A stretch of 64,000 nt of DNA, taken from contig NZ_MXQF01000013.1 in the NCBI RefSeq assembly GCF_002165575.1, positions 62,001-126,000 of the forward strand, read 5' to 3'. Below the pieces are notes generated by a model. The model was not told the DNA's origin. It was given only the letters and a program-made list of their open reading frames with translations, and did no database searches. This document shows, in pieces, positions 17,883 through 27,664 of the stretch. This stretch comes from Pseudoalteromonas sp. A601 (GTDB lineage Bacteria > Pseudomonadota > Gammaproteobacteria > Enterobacterales > Alteromonadaceae). A program made the position numbers and the translations under genes. Each line of letters begins with the position of its first letter. Position 1 is the stretch's first letter.

Positions 17883-19280
17883 ATGAAAAAAGTAAGTGTG
17901 TTAGCAGCAGCTGTAACTCTATTCCTATCTGGGTGTAGTAATAATAACTTAAAAAAAGTAGAGCAAAGCGATCACTTTGCTGATGATGCGATTGGAAATC
18001 CTTTAGCGATCGTTCAACACCCAGCTGGGATTTACCGAGATGGTATCACCTATGTCTCTTATCAAGGACCACTTGAAGATCCGTATGTTGCTTCTTACAA
18101 CCATAAAACACAAGAGTGGAAAGGCCCTTATAAAGCAGGGATAAGCGACATGGGTAAAGACCCATCGAGAAAGATAGATAACCACGGTAAACCAACAATG
18201 TTAATGGACGACCTAGGTTACATTCATGTTTTCTTCGGTGGTCACGGTGGTATGCCGCACCATGGGAAAAACCCCTTGGGTAATATACATTATGGGCGAA
18301 ATATACATGTCGTTTCAAAAAATCCGTATGACATTAGTAGTTGGGAAGAGCTAGACACAATACCTGTATTTGGCACGTATAACCAAGCGGTCAAAATGGA
18401 TAATGGCGATATTTATTTATTTTATAGACATGGAGCACACCGAAGCGATTGGGTTTATCAAAAATCAACAGATCACGGACGTACATTTGAAAAACCTGTT
18501 TCATTCTTAAAGCACAAACGACGCGATGACCTTGATGCAGTAGATAGCTGGTATGCTTGGGTTGAAAAAGGTGAAAATGACGAAATCATTGTTGGCTATG
18601 ATTATCATATTTGTTGGGATGGTAAAGCCGGTATTAACGGCCGAGGTCACACTACAGAGCGGCATAATGCTTATTATATGACGTTTAATACTAAAGATGG
18701 CACATGGCGTAATGTTCAAGATGAACAATTAAATCTCCCTATTACACGTGAGGTGGCCGATCAGAAGACTTTGGCCTTCAACACCGGGGAAAAATGGACG
18801 TTTAATGGCTCTGTACATTTAGACGCCAAAGGCCATCCACATTTAGCTACTAATGTCGGAAAAGATTTAGGTTATAAAACAGGTGGTCCGAAGCAAACGA
18901 CGCATATTCGCTGGGATGGATCTAATTGGATTGTGAACGATGCCGTAAATGTAGCAGCGGTTGCGAGTAATCAAGATACACGCGGTGATTTCATGGTTAA
19001 ATCACCTGATGAAGTTAGCTTTATTCTTGAATTTAAAGATGGAGATGATGGCGTTATTTCATACTGGAACAGCAATGACGCAGGTAAAACCTTCGATAAA
19101 GGTGATGAACTAATTCGCCGTAAAGGAGCAAACTGGGCATTAACGTCAATAATCCAAGATGGACACCCTGATGCAAGAATGATTGTTGCTGAAAAGCAGA
19201 AGGGAGAAGCTAATCGAAGAGTCTATTTAATTGGTGATAATGGACCAGTTAAACGCTTGAAGTCAGAAGTAGGTAATTAA
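17883..19280 (+). CDS. PL25-type ulvan lyase, lipoprotein
   Basis: A 465-residue lipoprotein (lipobox LFLSGC, Cys18) with a seven-bladed-propeller pattern including two Asp-boxes (STDHGRTF, SNDAGKTF). H101, H121, Y166 and R182 lie at the spacings I recall for the catalytic residues of the Pseudoalteromonas PL25 ulvan lyase PLSV_3936 (H123, H143, Y188, R204): all four match with a constant offset of 22. The His residues are in DNHGKPTM and FGGHGGMPHHG, the Tyr in FGTYNQAV and the Arg in YRHGAHRSD. The enzyme would cut rhamnose-3-sulfate to uronate bonds by beta-elimination. It has its own upstream region of about 170 bp after the terminator of the previous gene, and ends in a hairpin shared with tkt. 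Confidence 0.85.
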   Translation: MKKVSVLAAAVTLFLSGCSNNNLKKVEQSDHFADDAIGNPLAIVQHPAGIYRDGITYVSYQGPLEDPYVASYNHKTQEWKGPYKAGISDMGKDPSRKIDNHGKPTMLMDDLGYIHVFFGGHGGMPHHGKNPLGNIHYGRNIHVVSKNPYDISSWEELDTIPVFGTYNQAVKMDNGDIYLFYRHGAHRSDWVYQKSTDHGRTFEKPVSFLKHKRRDDLDAVDSWYAWVEKGENDEIIVGYDYHICWDGKAGINGRGHTTERHNAYYMTFNTKDGTWRNVQDEQLNLPITREVADQKTLAFNTGEKWTFNGSVHLDAKGHPHLATNVGKDLGYKTGGPKQTTHIRWDGSNWIVNDAVNVAAVASNQDTRGDFMVKSPDEVSFILEFKDGDDGVISYWNSNDAGKTFDKGDELIRRKGANWALTSIIQDGHPDARMIVAEKQKGEANRRVYLIGDNGPVKRLKSEVGN

Positions 19281-19281
19281 A

Positions 19282-19313
19282 AATGCGCCGAGCTTTGGGA
19301 AGCTTAGCGCATT
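19282..19313 (-). terminator. Terminator between the convergent lyase and tkt genes
   Basis: AATGCGC/GCGCATT with an inner AGCTT/AAGCT stem. Read on the minus strand it is followed by TTTTTAATT, so it best serves tkt. On the plus strand the T-run is weak. Confidence 0.75.
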
Positions 19314-19334
19314 AGTTGGATAAAGCTGGGTCGA

Positions 19335-21353
19335 TTATGCGTTGGCGTTTATTAATGCCAACGCTGTATTTACTACATTGTCGGCGGTAAAGCCAAAGTG
19401 CTCTAGTAATACATTACCAGGGGCTGACTCACCGAATGTGCTCATACCAATCACTTTGCCTTGTAAGCCAACATATTTTAGCCAGTAATCTTGGTGTGAT
19501 GTTTCAATTGCGATACGGTTTACCACTGAGGTAGGAAGTATAGCTTGTTGATAATCACTCGATTGCTGATCAAAAATTGTGGTGCTTGGCATCGATACCA
19601 CACGCACGGCTACACCCTTTGCTGCAAGCTCTTTTGACGCTTGCATTGCTAAATCTACCTCAGAGCCGGTAGCTATTAAAATTAGCTCTGGTGTTGCAGA
19701 ACAATCAGCTAGAATATAACCGCCTTTTTCTATGTCACTTATTTGCTGAGCGTTACGTTGCTGGTGGTTTAGCCCTTGGCGACTAAAAATAAGCGCTGTA
19801 GGTTGCTGCTGATTTTGTATGGCATTTTTCCACGACACAGCGGTTTCTACCGCATCACATGGGCGCCATGTTACTAAGTTTGGCGTCATACGTAGATTAG
19901 CAAGTTGCTCAATAGGTTGATGAGTTGGGCCGTCTTCACCTTGGCCTATAGAGTCGTGGGTATATACAAATATATTTTGGATCCCCATCAGTGCCGACAT
20001 TCTTACAGCGTTACGGGCATATTCCATAAACATTAAAAATGTTGCACCGTAATTAATAAAACCACTGTGCAGTGATATGCCATTCATAATACCGCTCATA
20101 CCAAACTCACGCACACCATAAAACAGGTAATTACCGCTGGCATCCTCTGCGCTTATTCCTTTTGAGCCTGACCAAAGCGTTAAGTTAGAACCAGCTAAGT
20201 CGGCCGAGCCACCCAGTAACTCAGGTAAATGTGGAGCCAACGCTTCAATAGTGTTTTGCGAGGCTTTTCGGCTGGCAATGTTTGCTGCGTCTTTATCACA
20301 TTGTGCAATATAGTTATTTGCGATGTCTTCAAAGTTGTCAGGCAGGGCACGTTTAATAACGCGACGCTCGAACTCTTTGGCAAGTTCAGGATAATGGCTA
20401 GCGTATTCGTCAAACAATTGTTGCCATTGTTGTTGTTTTTCATCACCGCTTTTTTTTGCATCCCAATGGGCGTATATATCATTGCTGATACTAAATGCCT
20501 CACTCGGTAGATTTAAAAATTTACGTGCTGCAGCTATTTCATCATTGCCCAGTGGTGAACCGTGGCAATCGTGAGAGCCTGATTTATTTGGCGAGCCAAA
20601 ACCAATCACGGTTTTACAACACAGCAAGGTGGGCTTATCGGTTACTTGTTTAGCTTGTGCAATGGCGTCAGCTATTTGTATAGGGTCGTGACCGTCAATA
20701 TCTGTAATTACATGCCAGCCATAAGCATCAAAGCGCTTAGCTGTGTCGTCAGTAAACCAGCCTTCTACGTGACCGTCGATAGAAATACCGTTGTCATCCC
20801 AAAAGGCAATCAGTTTTCCAAGGCCTAATGTGCCTGCAAGAGAACATGCTTCATGGGAGATACCTTCCATTAAACAGCCATCACCCATGAAACAGTATGT
20901 ATAATGATCAACCAGATCAAAACCATCTTGGTTAAATTGGGCTGCGAGGGCTTTTTCGGCAATCGCCATGCCTACAGCATTTGATATACCTGCGCCAAGC
21001 GGGCCTGTGGTTGTTTCAACGCCTGGTGTATAACCGTACTCTGGGTGCCCAGGGGTTTTTGAATGCATTTGTCTAAATTGCTTTAGTTCATCAAGTGGTA
21101 ACTCGTACCCGCTTAAATGCAATAAAGAATAAATGAGCATTGAACCGTGACCGTTGCTGAGTACAAAGCGGTCTCTGTTTGGCCAATTTGGATCGTTTGG
21201 ATTGTGATTTAAAAAGTCGTTCCACAGTACTTCGGCGATATCGGCCATCCCCATAGGAGCACCTGGGTGACCAGAGTTGGCTTGCTGTACTGCATCCATG
21301 CTCAGTGCGCGTATGGCATTTGCAAAGGGGGCACGAGAAGAAAGCTGAGTCAT
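19335..21353 (-). CDS. tkt: Transketolase
   Basis: A 672-residue thiamine-diphosphate enzyme of the non-oxidative pentose phosphate pathway, the usual transketolase length. ThDP/Mg site: [36 protein letters not shown], with the GDG...N motif. N-terminal [20 protein letters not shown], the active-site His in [11 protein letters not shown] and [22 protein letters not shown] are classic. It is the last gene of the xylB-xylA-tal-tkt operon, where it recycles the xylulose 5-phosphate made by XylB. A GAGGT ribosome site precedes the start. A hairpin with a T-run lies just upstream in the tal-tkt gap, so its expression may be lower than that of the earlier genes. A second, housekeeping tkt elsewhere in the genome is likely. 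Confidence 0.96.
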   Translation of the reverse strand: MTQLSSRAPFANAIRALSMDAVQQANSGHPGAPMGMADIAEVLWNDFLNHNPNDPNWPNRDRFVLSNGHGSMLIYSLLHLSGYELPLDELKQFRQMHSKTPGHPEYGYTPGVETTTGPLGAGISNAVGMAIAEKALAAQFNQDGFDLVDHYTYCFMGDGCLMEGISHEACSLAGTLGLGKLIAFWDDNGISIDGHVEGWFTDDTAKRFDAYGWHVITDIDGHDPIQIADAIAQAKQVTDKPTLLCCKTVIGFGSPNKSGSHDCHGSPLGNDEIAAARKFLNLPSEAFSISNDIYAHWDAKKSGDEKQQQWQQLFDEYASHYPELAKEFERRVIKRALPDNFEDIANNYIAQCDKDAANIASRKASQNTIEALAPHLPELLGGSADLAGSNLTLWSGSKGISAEDASGNYLFYGVREFGMSGIMNGISLHSGFINYGATFLMFMEYARNAVRMSALMGIQNIFVYTHDSIGQGEDGPTHQPIEQLANLRMTPNLVTWRPCDAVETAVSWKNAIQNQQQPTALIFSRQGLNHQQRNAQQISDIEKGGYILADCSATPELILIATGSEVDLAMQASKELAAKGVAVRVVSMPSTTIFDQQSSDYQQAILPTSVVNRIAIETSHQDYWLKYVGLQGKVIGMSTFGESAPGNVLLEHFGFTADNVVNTALALINANA

Positions 21354-21377
21354 ATATTACCTCAAATGTCATTAAAA

Positions 21378-21408
21378 AAGCCTGCATGTAAAGTGGCAGA
21401 GCAGGCTT
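21378..21408 (-). terminator. Terminator-like hairpin inside the operon, between tal and tkt
   Basis: On the minus strand AAGCCTGC / GCAGGCTT is followed by TTTTTTAATG. It would end part of the transcription after tal, before the tkt ribosome site. Confidence 0.75.
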
Positions 21409-21416
21409 GAGGGGAG

Positions 21417-22355
21417 CTAGTCTAGTAAGTCTTCAACTAATTTAGCTAAAATACGCTGATCTTTAGCAAAGTTGCGAATACCCTCACCGAGTTTTTCACA
21501 GGCCATGGCATCTTCGTTGTGTTGCCATAAAAATTGCTCGTGAGTCAGCGGAGTTATTTCGCTTTGTGACGCTTTGGAAATCTTTGCACTGTCGAGCTTA
21601 GTTTCAAGCGTACCTTCTTCATTTTGCAAGCTATTAAGCAATGCAGGCGAGATTGTCAGTAAATCACAGCCTGCAAGTTCAATAATTTCTTCGATGTTTC
21701 TAAAGCTTGCACCCATCACTACGGTTTTATAGTCGTACTTTTTGTAGTACTGATAAATTCCTGTGACTGATTGCACACCTGGGTCTTCGCTTGGGGCGTA
21801 ATCTTTGTTCTCTCGTGCATTGTACCAATCTAGAATACGACCAACAAACGGGGAAATAAGGGTAACATTAGCTTGTGCACAAGCGATTGCTTGAGGCATC
21901 GAAAAAAGCAGTGTTAAGTTACACTTAATACCTTCTTTTTCTAATTGCTCGGCGGCTTTAATACCTTCCCATGTTGAAGCAAGTTTAATAAGTATACGGT
22001 CTTTTGAAATACCAGCTTGCTCGTAAAGCGAAATCAGTTTACGACCTTTTGCAATACTCGCTTGTGTATCAAATGATAAACGTGCATCTACTTCACTTGA
22101 TATACGACCAGGGATCACCTTTAATATTTCGCAGCCAAAATTAACAATAAGTTGATCGCAAATTGCATCAACATCATTGCCAGCTTTATCTATTGCATCA
22201 TCTATTAAATGTTTATACTGAGGTAATTTTGCTGCTTGTAGTATTAATGATGGGTTCGTTGTGGCATCAACTGGTTGCAGGGCTTTAATTGATTCCACAT
22301 CACCACTGTCAGCAACGACTGTGGTTACTTTTTTGAGTTGTTCTAACAAGTTCAT
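21417..22355 (-). CDS. tal: Transaldolase
   Basis: A 312-residue class I transaldolase, close to the TalB length of 317. It has [13 protein letters not shown] near the N terminus and the Schiff-base Lys in [21 protein letters not shown] (about residue 132). [18 protein letters not shown] and FVGRILDW are also characteristic. It exchanges dihydroxyacetone units between sugar phosphates in the pentose phosphate pathway. It lies between xylA and tkt, completing a self-contained xylose-to-glycolysis set. Confidence 0.96.
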   Translation of the reverse strand: MNLLEQLKKVTTVVADSGDVESIKALQPVDATTNPSLILQAAKLPQYKHLIDDAIDKAGNDVDAICDQLIVNFGCEILKVIPGRISSEVDARLSFDTQASIAKGRKLISLYEQAGISKDRILIKLASTWEGIKAAEQLEKEGIKCNLTLLFSMPQAIACAQANVTLISPFVGRILDWYNARENKDYAPSEDPGVQSVTGIYQYYKKYDYKTVVMGASFRNIEEIIELAGCDLLTISPALLNSLQNEEGTLETKLDSAKISKASQSEITPLTHEQFLWQHNEDAMACEKLGEGIRNFAKDQRILAKLVEDLLD

Positions 22356-22361
22356 AATGAT

Positions 22362-22388
22362 GTACGCCCCGGTTTTTAAGCCGAGGCG
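22362..22388 (-). other. GC-rich hairpin in the xylA-tal gap
   Basis: On the minus strand CGCCTCGG and CCGGGGCG pair (one G-T) around CTTAAAAA. There is no T-run after it. It may stabilise the upstream xylA message or mark a processing site. Confidence 0.45.
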
Positions 22389-22394
22389 ATGTCC

Positions 22395-23714
22395 TTATAC
22401 GTAGCGGTTTACAATATTTTCAAGCAGTTCCTGACGACCAGAAACTTGCTTAGGATCGATGTTGTTCTCGTGTACTAGCGCAGCAAGGCTTTCTAATGAC
22501 TGTTCGCCTTTCAGAATGCTCTGACCCAAGTCTTCTTTCCAACCTGCGTAGCGTTTTTCAACAAAATCAGCAAGCTCACCGCCTTCAATCATGGCTGCTG
22601 CATTAAGTAATGCTTTTGCCATCGTATCCATTCCGCCAATATGGCCAATAAATAGATCATCGCGTTCACATGATTGGCGGCGCAGTTTAGTATCAAAGTT
22701 AAAGCCACCAGTCGTTAAACCGCCTGATTTTAAAATCTCGTACATAACGAGCGTACATTCAGCTACATCGTTAGGGAATTGATCTGTATCCCAACCATTT
22801 TGCATGTCACCACGGTTAGCATCAATACTACCCATAATGCCTTCAGCACAGGCAACGGCAATTTCGTGGTGGAAGCTATGACCCGCAAGTGTTGCGTGGT
22901 TTGCCTCAATGTTTACTTTAATTTCGTCTTGTAAACCGTGTTTGTGTAAGAAACCTGCAACCGTTGCTGTATCGTAATCGTACTGGTGTTTTGTAGGCTC
23001 TTGTGGTTTTGGTTCAATTAATAATGTGCCTTTGAAACCAATTTTTTTCTTATGCTCAACTACCATTTTTAAGAAGCGCGCGTACTGCTCGCTTTCTTGC
23101 GCAAGATCTGTATTTAGTAGCGTATCGTAACCTTCACGGCCACCCCAAAGTACGTAGTTTTCACCGCCTAAACGATGGGTAATTTCCATAGCATGTTTAA
23201 CTTGTGCTGCTGCGTATGCATATGTATCTGGATTTGGATTTGTAGCACCGCCAGCACAAAAACGTTTGTTTGAGAATAAGTTAGCCGTACCCCAAAGTAG
23301 TTTTACACCAGTGCGCTGCATTTCTTTTTCGATAATGTTTGCAATGTGCGTTACGTTATCATGGCTTTCCTGTAGTGTTGCGCCTTCAGGTGCAATATCA
23401 ACATCATGAAAACAAAAGTAAGGTACGCCTAGTTTTTCGAAAAATTCAAACGCAACTTTTACTTTTTGTTCTGCAAGTTCAAGTTGGTTGCCGACAGGTT
23501 GGATCCAAGGGCGGTCGAACGTACCTTCACCAAAAATATCAAAACCTGTAGAACAAAAATTATGCCAGTAGCAGGCAGCAAAACGTAAATGTTCTTTCAT
23601 TGTTTTGCCAAGAACAACCTTGTTTTCGTCGTAGTAACGAAATGCAAATGGGTTTTTAGAGTTTTCACCCTCAAATTTAATTTTTTCAACGTTAGAAAAG
23701 AATTGCTCGCTCAT
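22395..23714 (-). CDS. xylA: Xylose isomerase
   Basis: A 439-residue enzyme that converts D-xylose to D-xylulose in the cytoplasm. The ATG giving [16 protein letters not shown] was chosen because GGAG sits 6 nt before it; the in-frame ATG 12 bp upstream overlaps this site. Family markers: [65 protein letters not shown] and [20 protein letters not shown], which hold the two divalent metal sites and the catalytic His. Length and motifs match the class II (about 440 aa) type found in E. coli. It is the second gene of the operon, after xylB. Confidence 0.97.
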   Translation of the reverse strand: MSEQFFSNVEKIKFEGENSKNPFAFRYYDENKVVLGKTMKEHLRFAACYWHNFCSTGFDIFGEGTFDRPWIQPVGNQLELAEQKVKVAFEFFEKLGVPYFCFHDVDIAPEGATLQESHDNVTHIANIIEKEMQRTGVKLLWGTANLFSNKRFCAGGATNPNPDTYAYAAAQVKHAMEITHRLGGENYVLWGGREGYDTLLNTDLAQESEQYARFLKMVVEHKKKIGFKGTLLIEPKPQEPTKHQYDYDTATVAGFLHKHGLQDEIKVNIEANHATLAGHSFHHEIAVACAEGIMGSIDANRGDMQNGWDTDQFPNDVAECTLVMYEILKSGGLTTGGFNFDTKLRRQSCERDDLFIGHIGGMDTMAKALLNAAAMIEGGELADFVEKRYAGWKEDLGQSILKGEQSLESLAALVHENNIDPKQVSGRQELLENIVNRYV

Positions 23715-23744
23715 AATGTGCTCCATTAATTTAAAATTATTCTA

Positions 23745-25202
23745 TTAAAAGTATGTTTTTACACTTTGATAAAGTGCTTTGTATGTTGTGTATTGCTGTG
23801 CATAAAAGTCTTGCATAACAGGGTCTGGCTCAATTGTTTGCGTTACTTTGCCATTAACACACACTTGTTGTGCAGGGAGTTGCTCTACTCCTATTCGGGC
23901 AAGTCTTGCAGCGCCAAATGCAGGGCCAACTTCTGAACCTTCTCGGTAAATTAGTGGGCGATTAAGTACGCTTGCGATGATTTTTCCCCATAGTGGGCTT
24001 TTTGCGCCGCCACCTATAACAGTTACATCGTCAATTTGTGCACCTGCATCAAGCAGTACTTGCTGTCCGTCGGCAAAAGCAAAAGCGACGCCTTCTAAAA
24101 CTGCGCGGCCAAGGGTTGCTGCATCGGTATCACTGTCTAATCCAAAAAACACACCTTTGGCATCAGGGTTATTATGCGGGGTACGTTCGCCGGTTAAATA
24201 AGGTAAAAATATCACTGAACTCGGCTTGCTAAAGTCGCATTTACGAACTTGTTCAAGCAATGCGCCTTCATTTTCAAAGCCGGTTAATTTAGTGACCCAG
24301 CTTAAACAGCTTGCAGCGCTTAACACCACTGACATTTGATGCCAAGTATTTGTAATACAATGACAAAACGTATGTACGGCACCTGCTGGGTTAGGTAAGT
24401 ATTTTTCGTTGGCAACAAAGTAAACGCCTGACGTACCTAATGATAGAAATGCTTGATTTGGTGTTATAACGCCGACACCAGCCGCGCCTGCCGCATTATC
24501 GCCACCACCGGCAATTACAGGGACTTGTTCCATGCCCCATTTTGTCGCAACCTCAGCGGTTAACGTGCCAGTGATCTCTGTTCCTTCAAATAGCGTCGGC
24601 ATGTGTTGTTCAGTTAATCCTGTTGCTACAAGCATTTTTTCTGACCAAGCTCTTTTTTCTACATCAAGCCATAATGTGCCTGCAGAGTCCGACATATCTG
24701 AAGCAAAATCGCCGGTCATTAAAAAGCGTAAGTAGTCTTTTGGTAGTAATACTTTAGCGACTTTTGCAAAGTTTTCTGGCTCATGCTCTTTTAACCATAC
24801 CAACTTAGGCGCTGTAAAACCGGGCATTGCAATATTGCCGGTAATGTTACGAGAGTCCGGCTCTCGTTTTTCAAGTTCTACGCACTGTGCTGCGCTACGT
24901 CCGTCGTTCCATAAAACGGCAGGTCGGATAATATTATTGTCTTTATCAAGTAATGTAGCGCCATGCATTTGACCAGAAAGCCCAACCGCTTTGACCGATT
25001 GCAGTAATGCAGGGTGAGTATTTTTAAGTTCATCAATTGCGGTGCAGGTGGCAAGCCACCAATCAGTAGGGTTTTGCTCAGAGTAAAGTGGAGCAGGACG
25101 AGACACGTTTAATGGGCTGCTTGCTTGAGCAAGTAAACAATCTTGCTCGTCTAAAATAATTACTTTTACACCTGAAGTGCCTAAATCGATACCAAGGAAC
25201 AT
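23745..25202 (-). CDS. xylB: Xylulokinase
   Basis: A 485-residue FGGY-family kinase that phosphorylates D-xylulose. The N-terminal phosphate-1 loop is GIDLGTSGVKVIILDE; LSGQMHG near residue 80 is the xylulokinase signature; the adenosine-binding region holds GGGAKSPLWGKIIASVLNRP; and GGGDNAAGAAGVG holds the catalytic Asp. It is first in the operon; the divergent intergenic region upstream holds a perfect LacI-type operator 28 bp from the start codon. The ribosome site is weak. Confidence 0.96.
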   Translation of the reverse strand: MFLGIDLGTSGVKVIILDEQDCLLAQASSPLNVSRPAPLYSEQNPTDWWLATCTAIDELKNTHPALLQSVKAVGLSGQMHGATLLDKDNNIIRPAVLWNDGRSAAQCVELEKREPDSRNITGNIAMPGFTAPKLVWLKEHEPENFAKVAKVLLPKDYLRFLMTGDFASDMSDSAGTLWLDVEKRAWSEKMLVATGLTEQHMPTLFEGTEITGTLTAEVATKWGMEQVPVIAGGGDNAAGAAGVGVITPNQAFLSLGTSGVYFVANEKYLPNPAGAVHTFCHCITNTWHQMSVVLSAASCLSWVTKLTGFENEGALLEQVRKCDFSKPSSVIFLPYLTGERTPHNNPDAKGVFFGLDSDTDAATLGRAVLEGVAFAFADGQQVLLDAGAQIDDVTVIGGGAKSPLWGKIIASVLNRPLIYREGSEVGPAFGAARLARIGVEQLPAQQVCVNGKVTQTIEPDPVMQDFYAQQYTTYKALYQSVKTYF

Positions 25203-25229
25203 AAATTGTTATACTCGAATGCTGTTTAG

Positions 25230-25245
25230 TGTTAGCGCTAACACT
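25230..25245. promoter_or_regulatory. Operator of the LacI-family xylose regulator, proximal to xylB
   Basis: GTGTTAGCGCTAACAC is a perfect 16-bp palindrome with the central CG typical of LacI-family operators. It lies 28 bp upstream of the xylB start, well placed to block transcription of the xyl operon. Confidence 0.85.
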
Positions 25246-25420
25246 ATTGGTTTGGTATTATGAAGTCAAGTTAGTTTTAAGCTATGTAGGATAAATGTCA
25301 CATTGCGTTGTAATTGAGGTTGCAAAAAAACTGGTGAAAAATTATTTACTCATGTGTAAGTTAGTGTGTGATAGAAATGTATGGGTAAATTTATCTGTTG
25401 TTATATCTATTACACCAGTG

Positions 25421-25438
25421 AAAGTTAGCGATAACATT
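25421..25438. promoter_or_regulatory. Second, imperfect operator between xylB and the LacI gene
   Basis: AAGTTAGCGATAACATT matches the proximal operator except at the centre and one flank. It lies 191 bp from the first copy and 135 bp before the regulator gene, so looping or autoregulation is possible. Confidence 0.7.
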
Positions 25439-25572
25439 TGTTGGTGCTGATTTTTATCTAAAATAGAATGATTTAAACACTGCAGGCAATATCAAGCTTT
25501 GTAATTATGTATAATGTGAAATTAAGAGGTTAATTATAACAATCGAATGATTGTTAGTAGGTAATATTAAAC

Positions 25573-26610
25573 ATGGCCGATCATAAAAGAGCAAGAATAC
25601 AAGATGTAGCCGAGCAGGCTGGAGTATCAATGATGACAGTTTCGCGTGTGCTCAATCAAGACAAGAAAGTGAGCGATAAAACGCGTGAAAAAGTAATGGC
25701 GGTTGTTGAACAATTAAATTACCGGCCAAATGTGTCAGCAAGACGCCTCGCAAGTACTAAATCGTTCTTTTTAGGGCTTTTGTACGATAACCCAAGTGAT
25801 ACATATATTAGCCAATTTCTGTTAGCAGCATTAAAAAAATGCCGAACTTTGGGTTATCATCTTATCGTAGATGAAGCCCATACTGATATAAATAAGACGA
25901 TTGAATCGGTGAAGCAACTTATTGATGTAACACAAGTTGATGGCATGATTTTACTACCACCTATGTGCGATAACGAAGCTGTTTTAGATGTACTAACTAA
26001 AGCTGATGTTCCTTTTGTCCGAATAACTCCAGATACTAAATTAAATCGCTCACCATATATTTGCATGGACGATTACCAAGCGGCCTTTGATGTGACAGAG
26101 CATTTAATAAATCAAGGTCATAGTAAAATTGCACATATTATTGGCGACACTAAACAAGGTGTTAGTCGCATGCGTTATCAAGGTTATTTAGATGCACTGC
26201 GCTCTAATCAAATAGTGACGCCACCTGAGTATATAGAGCAGGGCAGTTTTACCTATCAATCAGGTATGGAAGCTGCGATGAAGTTACTTTCACTTGATGA
26301 TAAGCCGACAGCAATTTTTGCAGCAAACGATGATATGGCAGCCGCGGTTATTTCAATTGCTCAAAAGCAAGGTATTAATATTCCAAATGAACTGTCGGTC
26401 GTGGGTTTTGATGATACGCAACTTGCAACGGTTGTGTGGCCAAATATTTCTACAGTAAGGCAACCTATTAACGAAATGGCTGAGTTGTCTATTACATTAC
26501 TGGCATCTGGGCAGTATAACGATTTAAGTAATGTAAAAAGCTTAGACTTACGACATATTTTAGATTTTGAGCTGATAGAAAGAGAATCTAGTTCAATAAA
26601 GAGCAATTAA
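25573..26610 (+). CDS. LacI-family transcriptional regulator of the xylose operon
   Basis: A 345-residue regulator with an N-terminal HTH (IQDVAEQAGVSMMTVSRVLN, residues about 9-28), the hinge helix (YRPNVSARRLAS) and a periplasmic-binding-protein-like sugar-sensing domain (FAANDDMAAAVISIAQKQG, VVGFDDTQLATVVWPNISTVRQP). It is divergent from xylB, and two palindromes with LacI-type TTAGCGCTAA cores lie in the shared region. It is therefore the likely xylose- or xylulose-responsive repressor, replacing the AraC-type XylR of enteric bacteria. An AGGT ribosome site lies before the ATG. It converges on the tus-like gene, only 38 bp apart. Confidence 0.9.
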   Translation: MADHKRARIQDVAEQAGVSMMTVSRVLNQDKKVSDKTREKVMAVVEQLNYRPNVSARRLASTKSFFLGLLYDNPSDTYISQFLLAALKKCRTLGYHLIVDEAHTDINKTIESVKQLIDVTQVDGMILLPPMCDNEAVLDVLTKADVPFVRITPDTKLNRSPYICMDDYQAAFDVTEHLINQGHSKIAHIIGDTKQGVSRMRYQGYLDALRSNQIVTPPEYIEQGSFTYQSGMEAAMKLLSLDDKPTAIFAANDDMAAAVISIAQKQGINIPNELSVVGFDDTQLATVVWPNISTVRQPINEMAELSITLLASGQYNDLSNVKSLDLRHILDFELIERESSSIKSN

Positions 26611-26648
26611 AAATTTGGTAATGATGCTGGCATAACTTGAGCTGAAGT

Positions 26649-27518
26649 TTATTGTTCGCTGACAACGTATAGACGTTGAATTAGATAGTTATAAAGTTGC
26701 ATTTTGTTCTTTTGGCTAATGTAACTTTTCAGCGGTGTAATTTTAGCTGGTTCTTCCCCAAAAATAATTACGGGGATATGACCATAAAACATTACAGTGG
26801 CTGTATCATCCATAAAAGAGACATTTAATTTTGGAGCAACGGGAAGAGGGCGTTTAATTTTAATAAGAGCCCCTGCCTTAGCATTAATTAGATCAATTTC
26901 TTTATTGACCCAGGGAGCCCATTCGGCTTTTGTTTGACCTGTAGGTGGATTTTCTCTACTACCTTTTAAGTATGCTAAAAACTCTTCTTTTTTTATAGTT
27001 CGCATACTATTTTTATTACACCAAGTAAAACCGACGCGCTTCACTGGTGCTGAGGATGATTTTATCAGGCGGTAAATTTGTAATGTAATTGCGTTTGGGC
27101 AAATATTTTGAATGAGTTCTCGTTTTTGACCAGGGTTTAATTTTGATGTAGTAAGCAGGCTTTTAATACGTTGCTTGTGCCGGTTACAATGAGCAATCAA
27201 CTCTGTCACTTGCTCTCTATGTATAGGATCTAATTGAATAAAACCAGGTAAGCGAAATGGATATTTCGCTGAGTGATCGTAATCAGGCGTAAACCTTGAG
27301 AATGCACCAACTGACATACTTAAAGCAGTAAACCCTGTATAAGTTTGCGGCGCGAGAAACTCCCAGCCACTCGTATTGTTTGCTATATCGCCTGAGGAAG
27401 GTGGTAATTTATAGCATTCAGCATGAATTACTGTCGCATCCAATAAGTAGTCGTTTAGTGTATTAACGGCATCCACTAGTAAACGATATTCAAATTCAAT
27501 TTCACTATATAAAGTCAT
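26649..27518 (-). CDS. tus: Tus-like DNA replication terminus site-binding protein
   Basis: A 289-residue protein (E. coli Tus is 309) that aligns by eye with Tus through most of its length. [11 protein letters not shown] fits the RLPGVLCYQ strand, [11 protein letters not shown] fits [35 protein letters not shown] fits [36 protein letters not shown] fits [26 protein letters not shown] fits AKLKIKRPVKVQP, and the C-terminal [12 protein letters not shown] fits LIIPRLHLYVAD. Tus bound to Ter halts a replication fork from one direction. The lock-pocket residues of E. coli Tus (F140, H144) seem replaced by Arg and Gln. The start region is overlapped by a Ter-like sequence, implying autoregulation as in E. 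coli. No good ribosome site is seen. Confidence 0.8.
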   Translation of the reverse strand: [289 protein letters not shown]

Positions 27519-27520
27519 AA

Positions 27521-27543
27521 AAGCTATACCATCATACTAATAA
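27521..27543 (-). promoter_or_regulatory. Ter-like site at the tus start
   Basis: Read on the minus strand this is TTATTAGTATGATGGTATAG followed by CTT, ending 3-5 nt before the tus start codon. It shares TAGTATG.TG with the E. coli Ter core and is identical over 16 bases to the inverted copy at 27670-27685. Bound Tus would cover the tus ribosome site and promoter end. Confidence 0.65.
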
Positions 27544-27664
27544 AGGTAACTATGGCACACCCTAAACGCCTTGTATATTTTAATTTTGATCCGGTTATCG
27601 TCTAACTGGTGATCTTGAATTTAAAATGTTCAAAACAGATGGAGGAGTGTTTCGTATAATATTA

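Noticed and set aside
16264..19280. Sialidases, because of BNR/Asp-box-like strands
   Set aside because: The sialidase Arg triad and Tyr/Glu pair were not evident, whereas the H/H/Y/R spacing fits the beta-propeller lyases.
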